This document shows positions 35,044 through 43,881 of a stretch of DNA of 64,000 nucleotides, piece by piece; positions within the stretch are counted from its first letter, which is position 1; every line of letters starts with the position of its first letter. The stretch is taken from assembly GCA_965601825.1 (NCBI GenBank), contig OZ271839.1, positions 1,674,001 to 1,738,000 of the forward strand, given 5' to 3'. The notes beneath the pieces were generated by a model. It had not been told where the DNA came from. It saw only the letters and a list, made by a program, of their open reading frames with translations, and did no database searches. Origin of the DNA: HXMU1420-13 sp965601825 (GTDB lineage: Bacteria; Bacteroidota; Rhodothermia; Balneolales; Balneolaceae). The position numbers and the translations under genes are program-made.

Positions 35044-36179
35044 AAATTTTATATATCTCGCACTTACATCCCCCAAAAAATGCACCATTAAAAAGTATTG
35101 GTGGAATGCAACGCGTTAGTATGCAATTGGTTGAGGAGTTAAAGAAGAATCCCGCAGTTTCAATCAAAACAATAATTCAACACGCTCCTTGGAAAGGTAT
35201 TGAGTTAAGAACATCAGTGTTTCTTGCAAAACTAGCCAGAAAGTTGCCACGAATTGTAGACGATTTTCAACCGGATGTTATTCTTTTCTCGTCGATGGTT
35301 ACAGCTTCATTGGCTAAGTTAACACGTAATAGAATCGATGTTCCGATGGTCACTATCAATCACGGTCAAGATGTGAAAATGCCAATTGGTATTTATCAAA
35401 AGTTTGTGCCTTCAGTTTTTGAAGCTCTAGATGGTGTGATTTCAGTTTCGAGAGCTACTCGAGAAGAATGCATTAAACGCGGTATGCACCCTGACAAAGG
35501 AATAGCATTGCCAAATGGATTTGATGTTGCGCATCTAAAGGAAACGCCAGAAAAAGAAGCATCGAGAAGAGAACTAGAACAACTTTTTGAAATCAACTTA
35601 AAAGATAAATCTTTACTAATAACTGTTGGTCGGCAGGTAAAGAGGAAAGGGCATGAATGGTTTATTACCGAAGTGATGCCAAAAATAAATTCAGACATAA
35701 TTTATCTGGCAATTGGTGAAGGACCAGAGCATGAACGACTTTTGAATATTCATTCAAATTTAGAATACAAAAATCAGATCCATTTTGTTGGTAAACAACC
35801 TGATGATGTATTGCAAAAAACATATGCTGCTGCAGATGTCTTCATTATGCCCAACATTCCGGTAGAAGGCGATATGGAGGGTTTCGGAATTGTACTGTTA
35901 GAAGCAAATTTAGCATCAACACCCGCGGTTGCAGCCGATCTAGAGGGAATAAAAGATGTAGTTGCTGATGGAGAGAATGGATTTAAGGTTCCTGTAAGAG
36001 ATTCTGACACATTTGCTTCCAGAATCGATGAGCTATTAAGTGGTGATTATGCAGCTTATAGTGAGCGAAGTAGGAACTATGTAATGCAAAATTTTGCTTG
36101 GGATAAGGTCGCTGAGCGTTATATTTCTTATCTTAGTAAGGTTGTAAACGATCACAGCACACAACAGGCTAGGCGGTAA
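35040..36179 (+). CDS. GT4 glycosyltransferase
   Basis: This 379-aa GT-B enzyme has a glycine loop KSIGGMQRVSMQLVEEL (about 18-34) in the N-terminal domain, and ITVGRQVKRKGHEWFI and GDMEGFGIVLLEA in the C-terminal nucleotide-sugar domain (the E-x7-E pattern). It starts inside the stop of the preceding glycosyltransferase (ATGA), so the two are cotranslated and probably act in sequence. Serine palmitoyltransferase follows after 68 bases. Confidence 0.87.
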   Translation: MKILYISHLHPPKNAPLKSIGGMQRVSMQLVEELKKNPAVSIKTIIQHAPWKGIELRTSVFLAKLARKLPRIVDDFQPDVILFSSMVTASLAKLTRNRIDVPMVTINHGQDVKMPIGIYQKFVPSVFEALDGVISVSRATREECIKRGMHPDKGIALPNGFDVAHLKETPEKEASRRELEQLFEINLKDKSLLITVGRQVKRKGHEWFITEVMPKINSDIIYLAIGEGPEHERLLNIHSNLEYKNQIHFVGKQPDDVLQKTYAAADVFIMPNIPVEGDMEGFGIVLLEANLASTPAVAADLEGIKDVVADGENGFKVPVRDSDTFASRIDELLSGDYAAYSERSRNYVMQNFAWDKVAERYISYLSKVVNDHSTQQARR

Positions 36180-36247
36180 ATTTGATAGAAATTTAATACT
36201 AGCTATATTCAACGTTATTTTTTGATTATTTGGATAGGACCGACCGC

Positions 36248-37486
36248 ATGGGCGAAACAAACAAAATGGCCACCCAGGATATATTTACAAAAGCACGCAA
36301 TTTCACCAGAGCTGATGAAGTAAAAGCTATGGGTTTATACCCTTACTTTAAGCCTTTAGAAGCAACTGATGGAACCATTGTTGAAATTGAAGGCAATGAA
36401 GTAATCATGGCCGGGTCTAACAATTATTTAGGTTTAACTAACGATCAACGAACCATTAAGGCGGCACAAGATGCTTTAGAAAAATATGGTACAGGCTGCA
36501 CAGGTTCTCGTTATTTAAATGGAACTCTTGATATTCACTTGGAGCTTGAAGAAAAGCTCGCAGATTTCATGGGTAAAGAGTCTTGTGTTTTATTCAGTAC
36601 AGGATATCAAACCAATGAAGGTTCAATCCAAACGATCGCAGGTAGAAACGATTTAATATTTTCTGATCGTGATAACCATGCTTGTATTGTTGTAGGAACT
36701 CAGGTTTCTAATGCTAAAACAATTCGTTATAAGCATAACGACATGGACCAGCTTCGTAAGTTTTTAGAAGCAGCTGATCCGGAAGCCGGTAAAATCATTG
36801 TGACTGATGGTGTATTCTCTATGTCAGGTACATTGGCAAAAGTTCCAGAGTTGGTTGCACTCGCAAAAGAATTTGGTGCCAGGTTATATTTGGATGATGC
36901 TCACGCTGTTGGTGTTGTTGGAGATGGAGGTCGTGGTTCAGCGTCTGTATTTGGACTCACCGATGAAGTTGATCTCATAAGTGGTACATTTTCTAAGTCA
37001 TTCGCTTCATTAGGCGGTTTCTTAGTAGGAGATCGCTCTGTGATTGAGTTTATTCGTCATCATTCGCCAGCTCATATTTTTAGTGCATCAATGCCACCGG
37101 CAAATGTTGCTACAGTGCTTAAAGCTTTAGAAATTTTAAAAGAGGAAACCTGGAGACTAGATCGATTAGCTGAAATTGCAGTTTATATGAGAACTGAGCT
37201 TGAAAAACTTGGATTTAATGTTTGGACAAGCCAGTCACCAATCATTCCTGTTGTAATTGGCGAGATGATGGAGTGTTTTGCATTCTGGAAAGATCTTTTT
37301 GAAGAAGGTGTTTATGCAAATGCAGTTGTTCCACCTGCTGTACCTCAAGGTCAATCTTTATTAAGAACCAGCTATATGGCTAGTCACACAGATGATCATC
37401 TTGACAGAATTCTAGAAGCATTCAGGAAAGTTGGTTTAAAACATGGAATTATCGATCACAACGGACATTCAGCAATAGAAGTCTAA
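36248..37486 (+). CDS. spt: Serine palmitoyltransferase (alpha-oxoamine synthase)
   Basis: It would condense serine with an acyl-CoA to 3-ketosphinganine, the first step of sphingolipid synthesis. The 412-aa PLP enzyme has GSNNYLGL (57-64), DNHACIV with the stacking H144, DDAHAVGV with D217, and GTFSKSFASLGG with the Schiff-base K250. The SFAS after the lysine is typical of bacterial SPT rather than KBL or BioF. The ATG at 36248 is chosen because AGGA ends 8 bases upstream; an in-frame TTG at 36230 would include it. KBL and BioF remain the alternatives. Confidence 0.83.
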   Translation: MGETNKMATQDIFTKARNFTRADEVKAMGLYPYFKPLEATDGTIVEIEGNEVIMAGSNNYLGLTNDQRTIKAAQDALEKYGTGCTGSRYLNGTLDIHLELEEKLADFMGKESCVLFSTGYQTNEGSIQTIAGRNDLIFSDRDNHACIVVGTQVSNAKTIRYKHNDMDQLRKFLEAADPEAGKIIVTDGVFSMSGTLAKVPELVALAKEFGARLYLDDAHAVGVVGDGGRGSASVFGLTDEVDLISGTFSKSFASLGGFLVGDRSVIEFIRHHSPAHIFSASMPPANVATVLKALEILKEETWRLDRLAEIAVYMRTELEKLGFNVWTSQSPIIPVVIGEMMECFAFWKDLFEEGVYANAVVPPAVPQGQSLLRTSYMASHTDDHLDRILEAFRKVGLKHGIIDHNGHSAIEV

Positions 37487-37495
37487 AGAAAAGTT

Positions 37496-38617
37496 ATGAG
37501 TACTACGGGGGTCACGATCGTCACGACAGATGACGAGAAAAAGAAATTTCTGGAATTTCCCTACTCACACTATAAAGATGATCCCCATTTTGTTCCACCA
37601 TTACGGATGGATCAAAAAAAATTGATCGATACTAAGTCGAATCCATTTTATAAAAATGCAGAAGTTGTGCTATTCATAGCTGAGCATGATGGGAAAATTG
37701 CAGGAAGAATTTCAGCTACAGTTGATAGAAGATTCAATAAGCAGCATAATACAAAAACCGGGCATTTTGGATTCTTTGAATGCATTGATCATCAACCAAC
37801 AGCAGATTTACTTTTTCGAGTTGCAGAAGATTGGTTAAGAGATAAAGGTATGGAGAGAGTACTCGGTCCTGCCAGTCCCGGTATGATGGACATGATTGGT
37901 ATACTTACTGAAGGATTTGATCGTGATCCTTATATCATGATGCCATACAACAAACCTTATTATCCAAAGCTTATTGAAAACGGTGGATATAAGCAGGAAA
38001 TGGAGTTGTTAGCTTTTATGATTAATCAAACGGATGTATCTGATGAGAGGATGGAGAAAGCAAAACGAATTGTACACAAAAGAAATCCGGGTTTAACCTT
38101 TCGTTCAATCAATTTAAAGCAGATTATGGATGAAGTTGAGATTGTTCGGAATATCTATAATCAGGCATGGAAAGATAATTGGGGGTTTTTACCTTTAACA
38201 AAAGAAGAGTTTGAAGCTACTGCAAAAGACTTCAAGATGATTCTAGACCCAAACGTTGCCCATATTGCTGAAATTAATGGTAAACCTGTAGGTTTCTCAA
38301 TTTCAATCCCAAACCTGAACGTTTTATTCAAAACAATGAATGGAAGATTGTTACCATTTGGGATTTTTAAGATTCTTTTTGGGAAAAAGAAAATCAGAGA
38401 ATTGAGAACCGCACTGATGGGTACCTTACCCGAGTATCAAGGTAGAGGGATAGAGGCTTTGTTGAACCAACGAACTATTGAAATGGGGAGAGTTTACGGG
38501 TATGATTGTTCGGAGTTAAGTTGGGTGCTTGGTAATAATCAAGATATGATAAGAGTAGCCGAACGTCTTGGCGCAAAAATTGATAAGCGCTACAACATGT
38601 ATGCGAAGACACTTTAG
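37496..38617 (+). CDS. GNAT-type acyltransferase, candidate bacterial ceramide synthase
   Basis: This 373-aa protein lies 9 bases after spt. It has two GNAT-like halves: FYKNAEVVLFIAEHDGKIAGRI (about 51-72) and VAHIAEINGKPVGFSISIP, followed by LMGTLPEYQGRGIEALL, the acyl-CoA pyrophosphate loop (Q/RxGxGA-like QGRGIE). It has no signal peptide. Such large GNATs are often annotated as plain N-acetyltransferases. The Caulobacter ceramide synthase bCerS is an acyl-CoA N-acyltransferase, so this gene next to spt is a candidate for N-acylating the long-chain base. That activity is inference. Confidence 0.75.
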   Translation: MSTTGVTIVTTDDEKKKFLEFPYSHYKDDPHFVPPLRMDQKKLIDTKSNPFYKNAEVVLFIAEHDGKIAGRISATVDRRFNKQHNTKTGHFGFFECIDHQPTADLLFRVAEDWLRDKGMERVLGPASPGMMDMIGILTEGFDRDPYIMMPYNKPYYPKLIENGGYKQEMELLAFMINQTDVSDERMEKAKRIVHKRNPGLTFRSINLKQIMDEVEIVRNIYNQAWKDNWGFLPLTKEEFEATAKDFKMILDPNVAHIAEINGKPVGFSISIPNLNVLFKTMNGRLLPFGIFKILFGKKKIRELRTALMGTLPEYQGRGIEALLNQRTIEMGRVYGYDCSELSWVLGNNQDMIRVAERLGAKIDKRYNMYAKTL

Positions 38618-38716
38618 ATTCTTCATCTCAATTTCACAGAATAGAGAGATGTTGTTATCGATGTTGATTTCCGGATCAACTTAAAAATTGGATGAAACAC
38701 TAAAATTATTGAAACG

Positions 38717-40105
38717 ATGAGCGATTATAGAATCGAAAAAGACAGTATGGGTGAAGTAAAAGTACCGGTTGATGCTTTATATGGTGCCCAAACTCAAAGA
38801 GCAAATGATAATTTCCCAATCAGTGGCATAAAATTTAGTAGAGAATTTATAGAGGCTTTGGGTTCAGTTAAAAAAGCAGCTGCAATTGCTAATGCTGAAT
38901 TAGGACTTTTAGATCAGGATAGGTCAGCAGCAATTCAAACTGCTGCGCAAGAAGTGATTGATGGACAACACGACCATCAATTTGTAATCGATATTTTTCA
39001 AACAGGGTCCGGTACATCTAGCAATATGAATGTGAATGAGGTTATCAGTCATATTGCAAATGAAGGGAAATCAACTGAAGAAAGAATCCATCCAAACGAT
39101 CATGTAAACTTTGGACAGAGTTCAAATGATGTTATACCTACTGCTATAAGAGTTGCGGCTGTTTGTGCGGTAAAAAGAGATCTAATTCCAGCACTTACAC
39201 ATTTGAAAGATACTTTCATCAATAAAGGAGAAGAATATGCTCACGTTGTAAAAACGGGTAGAACTCATTTGATGGATGCAATGCCTGTTACAATTGAGCA
39301 AGAGTTTGGTGGGTATGCTCGTCAGCTTGAATTGGGAATTTCTCGAGTAATAGCAGCTTTAGAGCGAGTTAAAGAGTTACCACAAGGTGGAACGGCAGTA
39401 GGTACAGGAATTAATACACATCACGACTTTGGTGCTAAGTTCGCATCAAATGTATCGAAATTGACCGGCGAGCAATTTGTTGAAGCTGAGAATCATTTCG
39501 AAGCACAAGCTACAGTAGATGCCCCTGTTGAATTAAGTGGACAGCTAAAAACCATCGCAGTTAGTTTGATGAAAATCTCTAATGATCTTCGTTGGATGAA
39601 TTCAGGTCCTAACTCAGGAATTGGTGAAGTTCAATTGGCAGCACTTCAACCGGGTTCTTCTATAATGCCTGGAAAAGTGAATCCTGTAATTGAAGAATCA
39701 ATGAACATGGTTTGTGCACAAGTAATTGGTAATGATGCCGCAATTACTGTTGGTGGATTAAACGGTAATTTTGAACTGAATGTAATGTTACCGGTTGTTG
39801 CACATAATCTGCTTCAATCTATCAATATTTTGGCAAACGCAGCTAGAAATTTAGCTGATCGATCAGTATCAAAAATTAAAGTGAGAGAAGATGTAATAGC
39901 AGATAAAGTTGGAAGAAATCCAATACTGGTTACAGCATTAAATCCAATAATTGGATATGATCTGGCGGCTAAAATTGCTAAGAAGGCATACGCTGAAAAT
40001 CGGGCACTTTTAGATGTTGCTTTAGAAATGACTGATCTTTCAGAAGATGAATTAAAGGCAGCGCTTGATCCGATTAAGATGACTAAGGGTGGTTTTACCG
40101 ATTAG
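38717..40105 (+). CDS. fumC: Fumarate hydratase, class II
   Basis: It interconverts fumarate and malate in the TCA cycle without an iron-sulfur cluster. The 462-aa protein is normal size: YGAQTQRANDNFPISG (20-35), TGSGTSSNMNVNEVI (97-111), HPNDHVNFGQSSND (130s), RTHLMDAMP, and the fumarase/aspartase signature GSSIMPGKVNPV (about 317-328). It is monocistronic by spacing (99 bases before, 142 after). Confidence 0.96.
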   Translation: MSDYRIEKDSMGEVKVPVDALYGAQTQRANDNFPISGIKFSREFIEALGSVKKAAAIANAELGLLDQDRSAAIQTAAQEVIDGQHDHQFVIDIFQTGSGTSSNMNVNEVISHIANEGKSTEERIHPNDHVNFGQSSNDVIPTAIRVAAVCAVKRDLIPALTHLKDTFINKGEEYAHVVKTGRTHLMDAMPVTIEQEFGGYARQLELGISRVIAALERVKELPQGGTAVGTGINTHHDFGAKFASNVSKLTGEQFVEAENHFEAQATVDAPVELSGQLKTIAVSLMKISNDLRWMNSGPNSGIGEVQLAALQPGSSIMPGKVNPVIEESMNMVCAQVIGNDAAITVGGLNGNFELNVMLPVVAHNLLQSINILANAARNLADRSVSKIKVREDVIADKVGRNPILVTALNPIIGYDLAAKIAKKAYAENRALLDVALEMTDLSEDELKAALDPIKMTKGGFTD

Positions 40106-40247
40106 TGTAAAATACTGAAATAATTTTAGTTACTTAACAACTTAAGACTAAGTGGAACTGTTGTTTACTTTTTTAAGAGGGGTTGAATCCGTATATTGGA
40201 AGCCCTTTCACAGTTACCAAATAGTCAAGTAAGCGTAATTATAGACC

Positions 40248-42665
40248 ATGATTGAAGTTAAACCAAAGACCCGAAATAAATTTACTGCTGCAGAGAAAAA
40301 GGATATTCTTTCGGATTATAGATTAGGTTGGACAAGTCGTTACATGTCTCTAATCGGTCGTAAAGAAGTATTATCTGGAAAAGCAAAGTTCGGTATTTTT
40401 GGTGATGGTAAAGAGATTCCACAACTCGCTTTATCAAAAGTGTTTCGTGAAGGTGATTTTAGATCAGGATATTATCGTGATCAAACGTTTATGATGGCAA
40501 TTGGTGGGGTTACAATTGAGCAGTTTTTTGCACAATTATATGCTCATCCAGATCCAGAGGCTGATCCAAATTCTGCAGGTCGCCAAATGAATTCCCACTA
40601 TGCTACTAAACTGATGGAAGAAGATGGGACCTGGATTAATCAGACTAAATCTAAGAATACGGCAAGTGGTATTTCGCCAACTGCCGGACAAATGGCGCGA
40701 TTGGTGGGATTGGCTCAGGCTTCAAAAATGTATCGCAATCTACCAAAACTGAAAGCGAAGGAATGGAAGAAGTTCTCGAATGACGGTAACGAGATTGCAT
40801 TCGGTACAATTGGAGATGCATCCACCTCAGAAGGCGTTTTTTGGGAAGCTATTAATGCGGTTGGAGTATTACAATTACCAATGGTTATGTCTGTTTGGGA
40901 TGATGGTTATGGAATATCAGTTCCAAAAAAATATCAGACTACAAAAGAAAGCATCTCCAAAGTACTTTCAGGTTTCCAAAGAACTGAAGATGAGCCTGGT
41001 TACGAGATTTTAAAAGTAAAAGCATGGGATTATCCGCAATTGATTGCTACGTATGAAAGAGCAGAGGAAATTGCACGTGAAGAACATGTTCCAGTATTAG
41101 TTCATGTTGAAGAAGTTACGCAGCCGCAAGGTCATTCAACCTCAGGCTCTCATGAGAGATATAAATCTAAAGAACGTTTAGAGTGGGAAGTTGAATATTG
41201 CTGTCTAAACCAACTCAGAAAGTGGATTCTTGCTAAAAAGATTGCTACTGAAACTCAATTGGATGAGATTGAGTCTGAAGCGCTGAAATCAGTAACAGAA
41301 GCTAAATCTCGAGCTTGGAGCGCTTACATAGACCCAATGAAAGCAGAGAAAGCTTTTGTCCTTTCTAAAGTCACTGAGTTGAAAGTTGGTTTGAGTGATG
41401 AGAGATTAGAGCAACTTGAAAGGAAATTAAAGGCTACTCCAACTCCGCTTCGAAAAGATATAATACCGGTAGCAAAGAAAGCAGTTCGTTACACAGTTGG
41501 TTCAGATCTACAACCTAGAAAAGACCTCATTAACTGGTTAAATGAAAACGTTCCGATTAATGAAGATCGTTACAATTCCCATCTATATAGCCAAACACCA
41601 AATTCTCCATTAAAAGTAGAGCATGTAGAGCCCGTTTATACTGAAGGTTCAGATAAAGTTGACGGTAGAATTGTTTTGCGAAATAACTTCGATAAGTTAT
41701 TTGCAGCATATCCTAATTTATTGACATTTGGTGAAGATGTTGGTGCTTTAGGTGATGTAAATAAAGGTTTGGAAGGACTTCAAGAAAAGTACGGTAAGCT
41801 TAGAGTATCAGACACTGGAATTCGGGAAGCAACAATTCTTGGACAGGGAATTGGAATGGCATTACGGGGATTGAGACCTATTGCAGAGATTCAATATCTG
41901 GATTATTTACTGTATTGCTTCTATGTGCTGAGTGATGATTTGGCAACACTCCGATATCGAACTAAAGGTCAGCAAGCAGCGCCTGTAATCCTCCGTACTC
42001 GCGGACATAGACTTGAAGGTATTTGGCATTCTGGTTCGCCTATGGCGGTGATCCTTGGGGGTGCTCGAGGTGTCCACTTGTGTGTTCCAAGAAATCTTAC
42101 TGAGGCAGCCGGTTTTTACAATCTTCTCATGAAAGGGGATGATCCGGCAATTGTAATAGAACCTCTAAATGGATATCGATTAAAGGAGAAACAACCTGAA
42201 AATATCGGTGAATTCACTACTCCTTTAGGTATTCCTGATGTTGTTAAAGAGGGAACCGATTTAACCGTTGTTTCTTATGGTGCCACTTTTAATATCATAG
42301 AATCTATTATACCACAACTGGAAGAAGTAGGAATAGATATTGAGTTAATTGATGTTAGAACATTACTACCATTTGATATAAATCACAGAATTGCTGATTC
42401 AATCAAGAAAACTAATCGTCTTCTAATTGTAGATGAGGATGTTCCGGGTGGTGCTTCAGCATTTATTCTGCATAATGTACTTCAGGAACAGAAAGGATAC
42501 TATCACCTTGATTCTGAACCTCGCTGTCTAACTGCAAAAGCGCACCGACCTGCGTATGCATCAGACGGAGATTACTTCAGTAAACCGAATGCTGAGGATA
42601 TTTTCGACGAAATATATTCTATGATGCAAGAATGTGAACCGAATAAGTTTCCTGCACTTTATTAG
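40248..42665 (+). CDS. Fused E1 alpha/beta 2-oxo acid dehydrogenase (branched-chain or pyruvate type)
   Basis: This 805-aa thiamine-diphosphate enzyme joins the alpha (about 1-430) and beta (about 465-805) subunits in one chain, a form common in Bacteroidota. The TPP region has GDASTSEGVFWEAINAVGVL (189-208), with alanine where most alpha subunits read GDG. The beta part starts LRNNFDKLFAAYPNLLTFGE and has FGEDVGALGDVNKGL and IREATILGQGIGMALRG. The branched-chain 2-oxoisovalerate type is likeliest. E2 and E3 are not in the window. It decarboxylates the oxo acid and reductively acylates E2. Confidence 0.87.
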   Translation: MIEVKPKTRNKFTAAEKKDILSDYRLGWTSRYMSLIGRKEVLSGKAKFGIFGDGKEIPQLALSKVFREGDFRSGYYRDQTFMMAIGGVTIEQFFAQLYAHPDPEADPNSAGRQMNSHYATKLMEEDGTWINQTKSKNTASGISPTAGQMARLVGLAQASKMYRNLPKLKAKEWKKFSNDGNEIAFGTIGDASTSEGVFWEAINAVGVLQLPMVMSVWDDGYGISVPKKYQTTKESISKVLSGFQRTEDEPGYEILKVKAWDYPQLIATYERAEEIAREEHVPVLVHVEEVTQPQGHSTSGSHERYKSKERLEWEVEYCCLNQLRKWILAKKIATETQLDEIESEALKSVTEAKSRAWSAYIDPMKAEKAFVLSKVTELKVGLSDERLEQLERKLKATPTPLRKDIIPVAKKAVRYTVGSDLQPRKDLINWLNENVPINEDRYNSHLYSQTPNSPLKVEHVEPVYTEGSDKVDGRIVLRNNFDKLFAAYPNLLTFGEDVGALGDVNKGLEGLQEKYGKLRVSDTGIREATILGQGIGMALRGLRPIAEIQYLDYLLYCFYVLSDDLATLRYRTKGQQAAPVILRTRGHRLEGIWHSGSPMAVILGGARGVHLCVPRNLTEAAGFYNLLMKGDDPAIVIEPLNGYRLKEKQPENIGEFTTPLGIPDVVKEGTDLTVVSYGATFNIIESIIPQLEEVGIDIELIDVRTLLPFDINHRIADSIKKTNRLLIVDEDVPGGASAFILHNVLQEQKGYYHLDSEPRCLTAKAHRPAYASDGDYFSKPNAEDIFDEIYSMMQECEPNKFPALY

Positions 42666-42729
42666 AAAGTGAAATTGGTGTAACTATTTAGCTTATTACA
42701 CGTGCTAAGGACGATCAAAACTTCGAAGC

Positions 42730-43791
42730 ATGAGTAATAAAGCACGCCAAAGAAATAATAGGGTAGAGTTTGATCTGGATGATTTTCTGGAAGAACAAGC
42801 TGAAGCTAAACAGGAAAATCTAGAAGATGCTCCTAATCAATCGAGTAGAAGTAGAAAAGCAGGATTCTGGATTATAATCGCAGCTTTAGTTGCTTTATAC
42901 TTCATGAACCCTCTCAGTCAATTCGATGGTTTTTTCTCTGATACGGAATCTCAAATAAGTGAGACAACGGAACAAGGAATTACCTTTGTTGATCCGCCTG
43001 CTGTTGCCCCACCGGTACCACCAACTGTTGGTGAAGCTAATTTCCAAACATCAGATATTGATGTAAATCTAATTGACTACATCGGAACTCTGAAAAGCTT
43101 TGATATTACAGACGATATTTCTGTTAATGGCGCAACCGCTCTATTTAATGAAGGTGTTCCACTTAGTTATATACAAGGACTAGAAGAGTCAGATGTGTTC
43201 GATGATTTATCAGGTGCAGGTATACTTAGTATTTATCGTGAACAGATACCATTATCCTACATTAAAGCTTTAGGTATAGCCGATATTTTTGATGAAATGA
43301 GCGCAGCTGGAATTGTTGGACTTTATAACCAAAATGTGCCTGAGGAATATATACGACAACTCGGTGTTACTGATATTTTTGATGAGATGTCGGGTGCAGG
43401 GATGCTGGCACTTTATAACCGACAAGTTCCCGCAGAATATATAACTGAACTAGCTTCATTTGATCTTTTTGATGAAATGTCAGCAAGCGGAATGCTGTCC
43501 ATTTATAATGCACAGATACCGGTAGAATATATGCGTGTACTGGGAGAGTCAGATTTGTTTGATGAAATGAATGCAGCCGGTATCATAGCGCTCTACAATC
43601 AAGATGTTCCTGCAGAATATATCTTAGCAATGGCAGAACCTGATATTTTTGATGAAATGAACTTTCAGGGGGCTTTAGCTTTATATAATCGTGGTGTTCC
43701 AGCATCCTTTTACAAAGAACTAGGCGATCGAGAAATCGATGATATTACATTTAGGGATGTAATCGTCCTTTTTGATGGAAGTAATCAATAG
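42730..43791 (+). CDS. Single-pass membrane protein with tandem 30-residue repeats
   Basis: This 353-aa protein has a charged N-terminal 42 residues, one membrane span (about 44-60, FWIIIAALVALYF), a Pro-rich linker (about 87-100) and then seven contiguous 30-residue repeats (127-336) plus a partial eighth. Each repeat reads roughly FDEMsaaGilaLYNqqVPaeYIreLgesDI. Predicted as paired helices, they resemble the VxxEYIxxL repeats seen outside the protease domain of some M56/BlaR1-like proteins, but are longer. The repeat region should lie in the periplasm. I know no named family. It follows the E1 gene by 64 bases. Confidence 0.78.
   Translation: MSNKARQRNNRVEFDLDDFLEEQAEAKQENLEDAPNQSSRSRKAGFWIIIAALVALYFMNPLSQFDGFFSDTESQISETTEQGITFVDPPAVAPPVPPTVGEANFQTSDIDVNLIDYIGTLKSFDITDDISVNGATALFNEGVPLSYIQGLEESDVFDDLSGAGILSIYREQIPLSYIKALGIADIFDEMSAAGIVGLYNQNVPEEYIRQLGVTDIFDEMSGAGMLALYNRQVPAEYITELASFDLFDEMSASGMLSIYNAQIPVEYMRVLGESDLFDEMNAAGIIALYNQDVPAEYILAMAEPDIFDEMNFQGALALYNRGVPASFYKELGDREIDDITFRDVIVLFDGSNQ
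43108..43788 (+). repeat. Tandem 90-bp coding repeats
   Basis: Seven full units of exactly 30 codons and a partial eighth, with no change in unit length. The protein sequence is well conserved but the DNA has diverged, so they are old repeats under selection, not recent slippage. Confidence 0.85.
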
Positions 43792-43881
43792 TTTAATTCC
43801 GTAAATCATATTATAAATGATTTCACTTTTCTGATTTCATTTGATGATTATATTTCTGCTTAATCATTTATAGATTGAAGT

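Noticed and set aside
36230..36247. TTG start for serine palmitoyltransferase at 36230
   Set aside because: It would include the AGGA site that correctly spaces the ATG at 36248.
43803..43823. Hairpin AAATCAT/ATGATTT after the repeat-protein gene as a terminator
   Set aside because: The stem is all A/T-rich, the loop is 7 bases, and no T tract follows.
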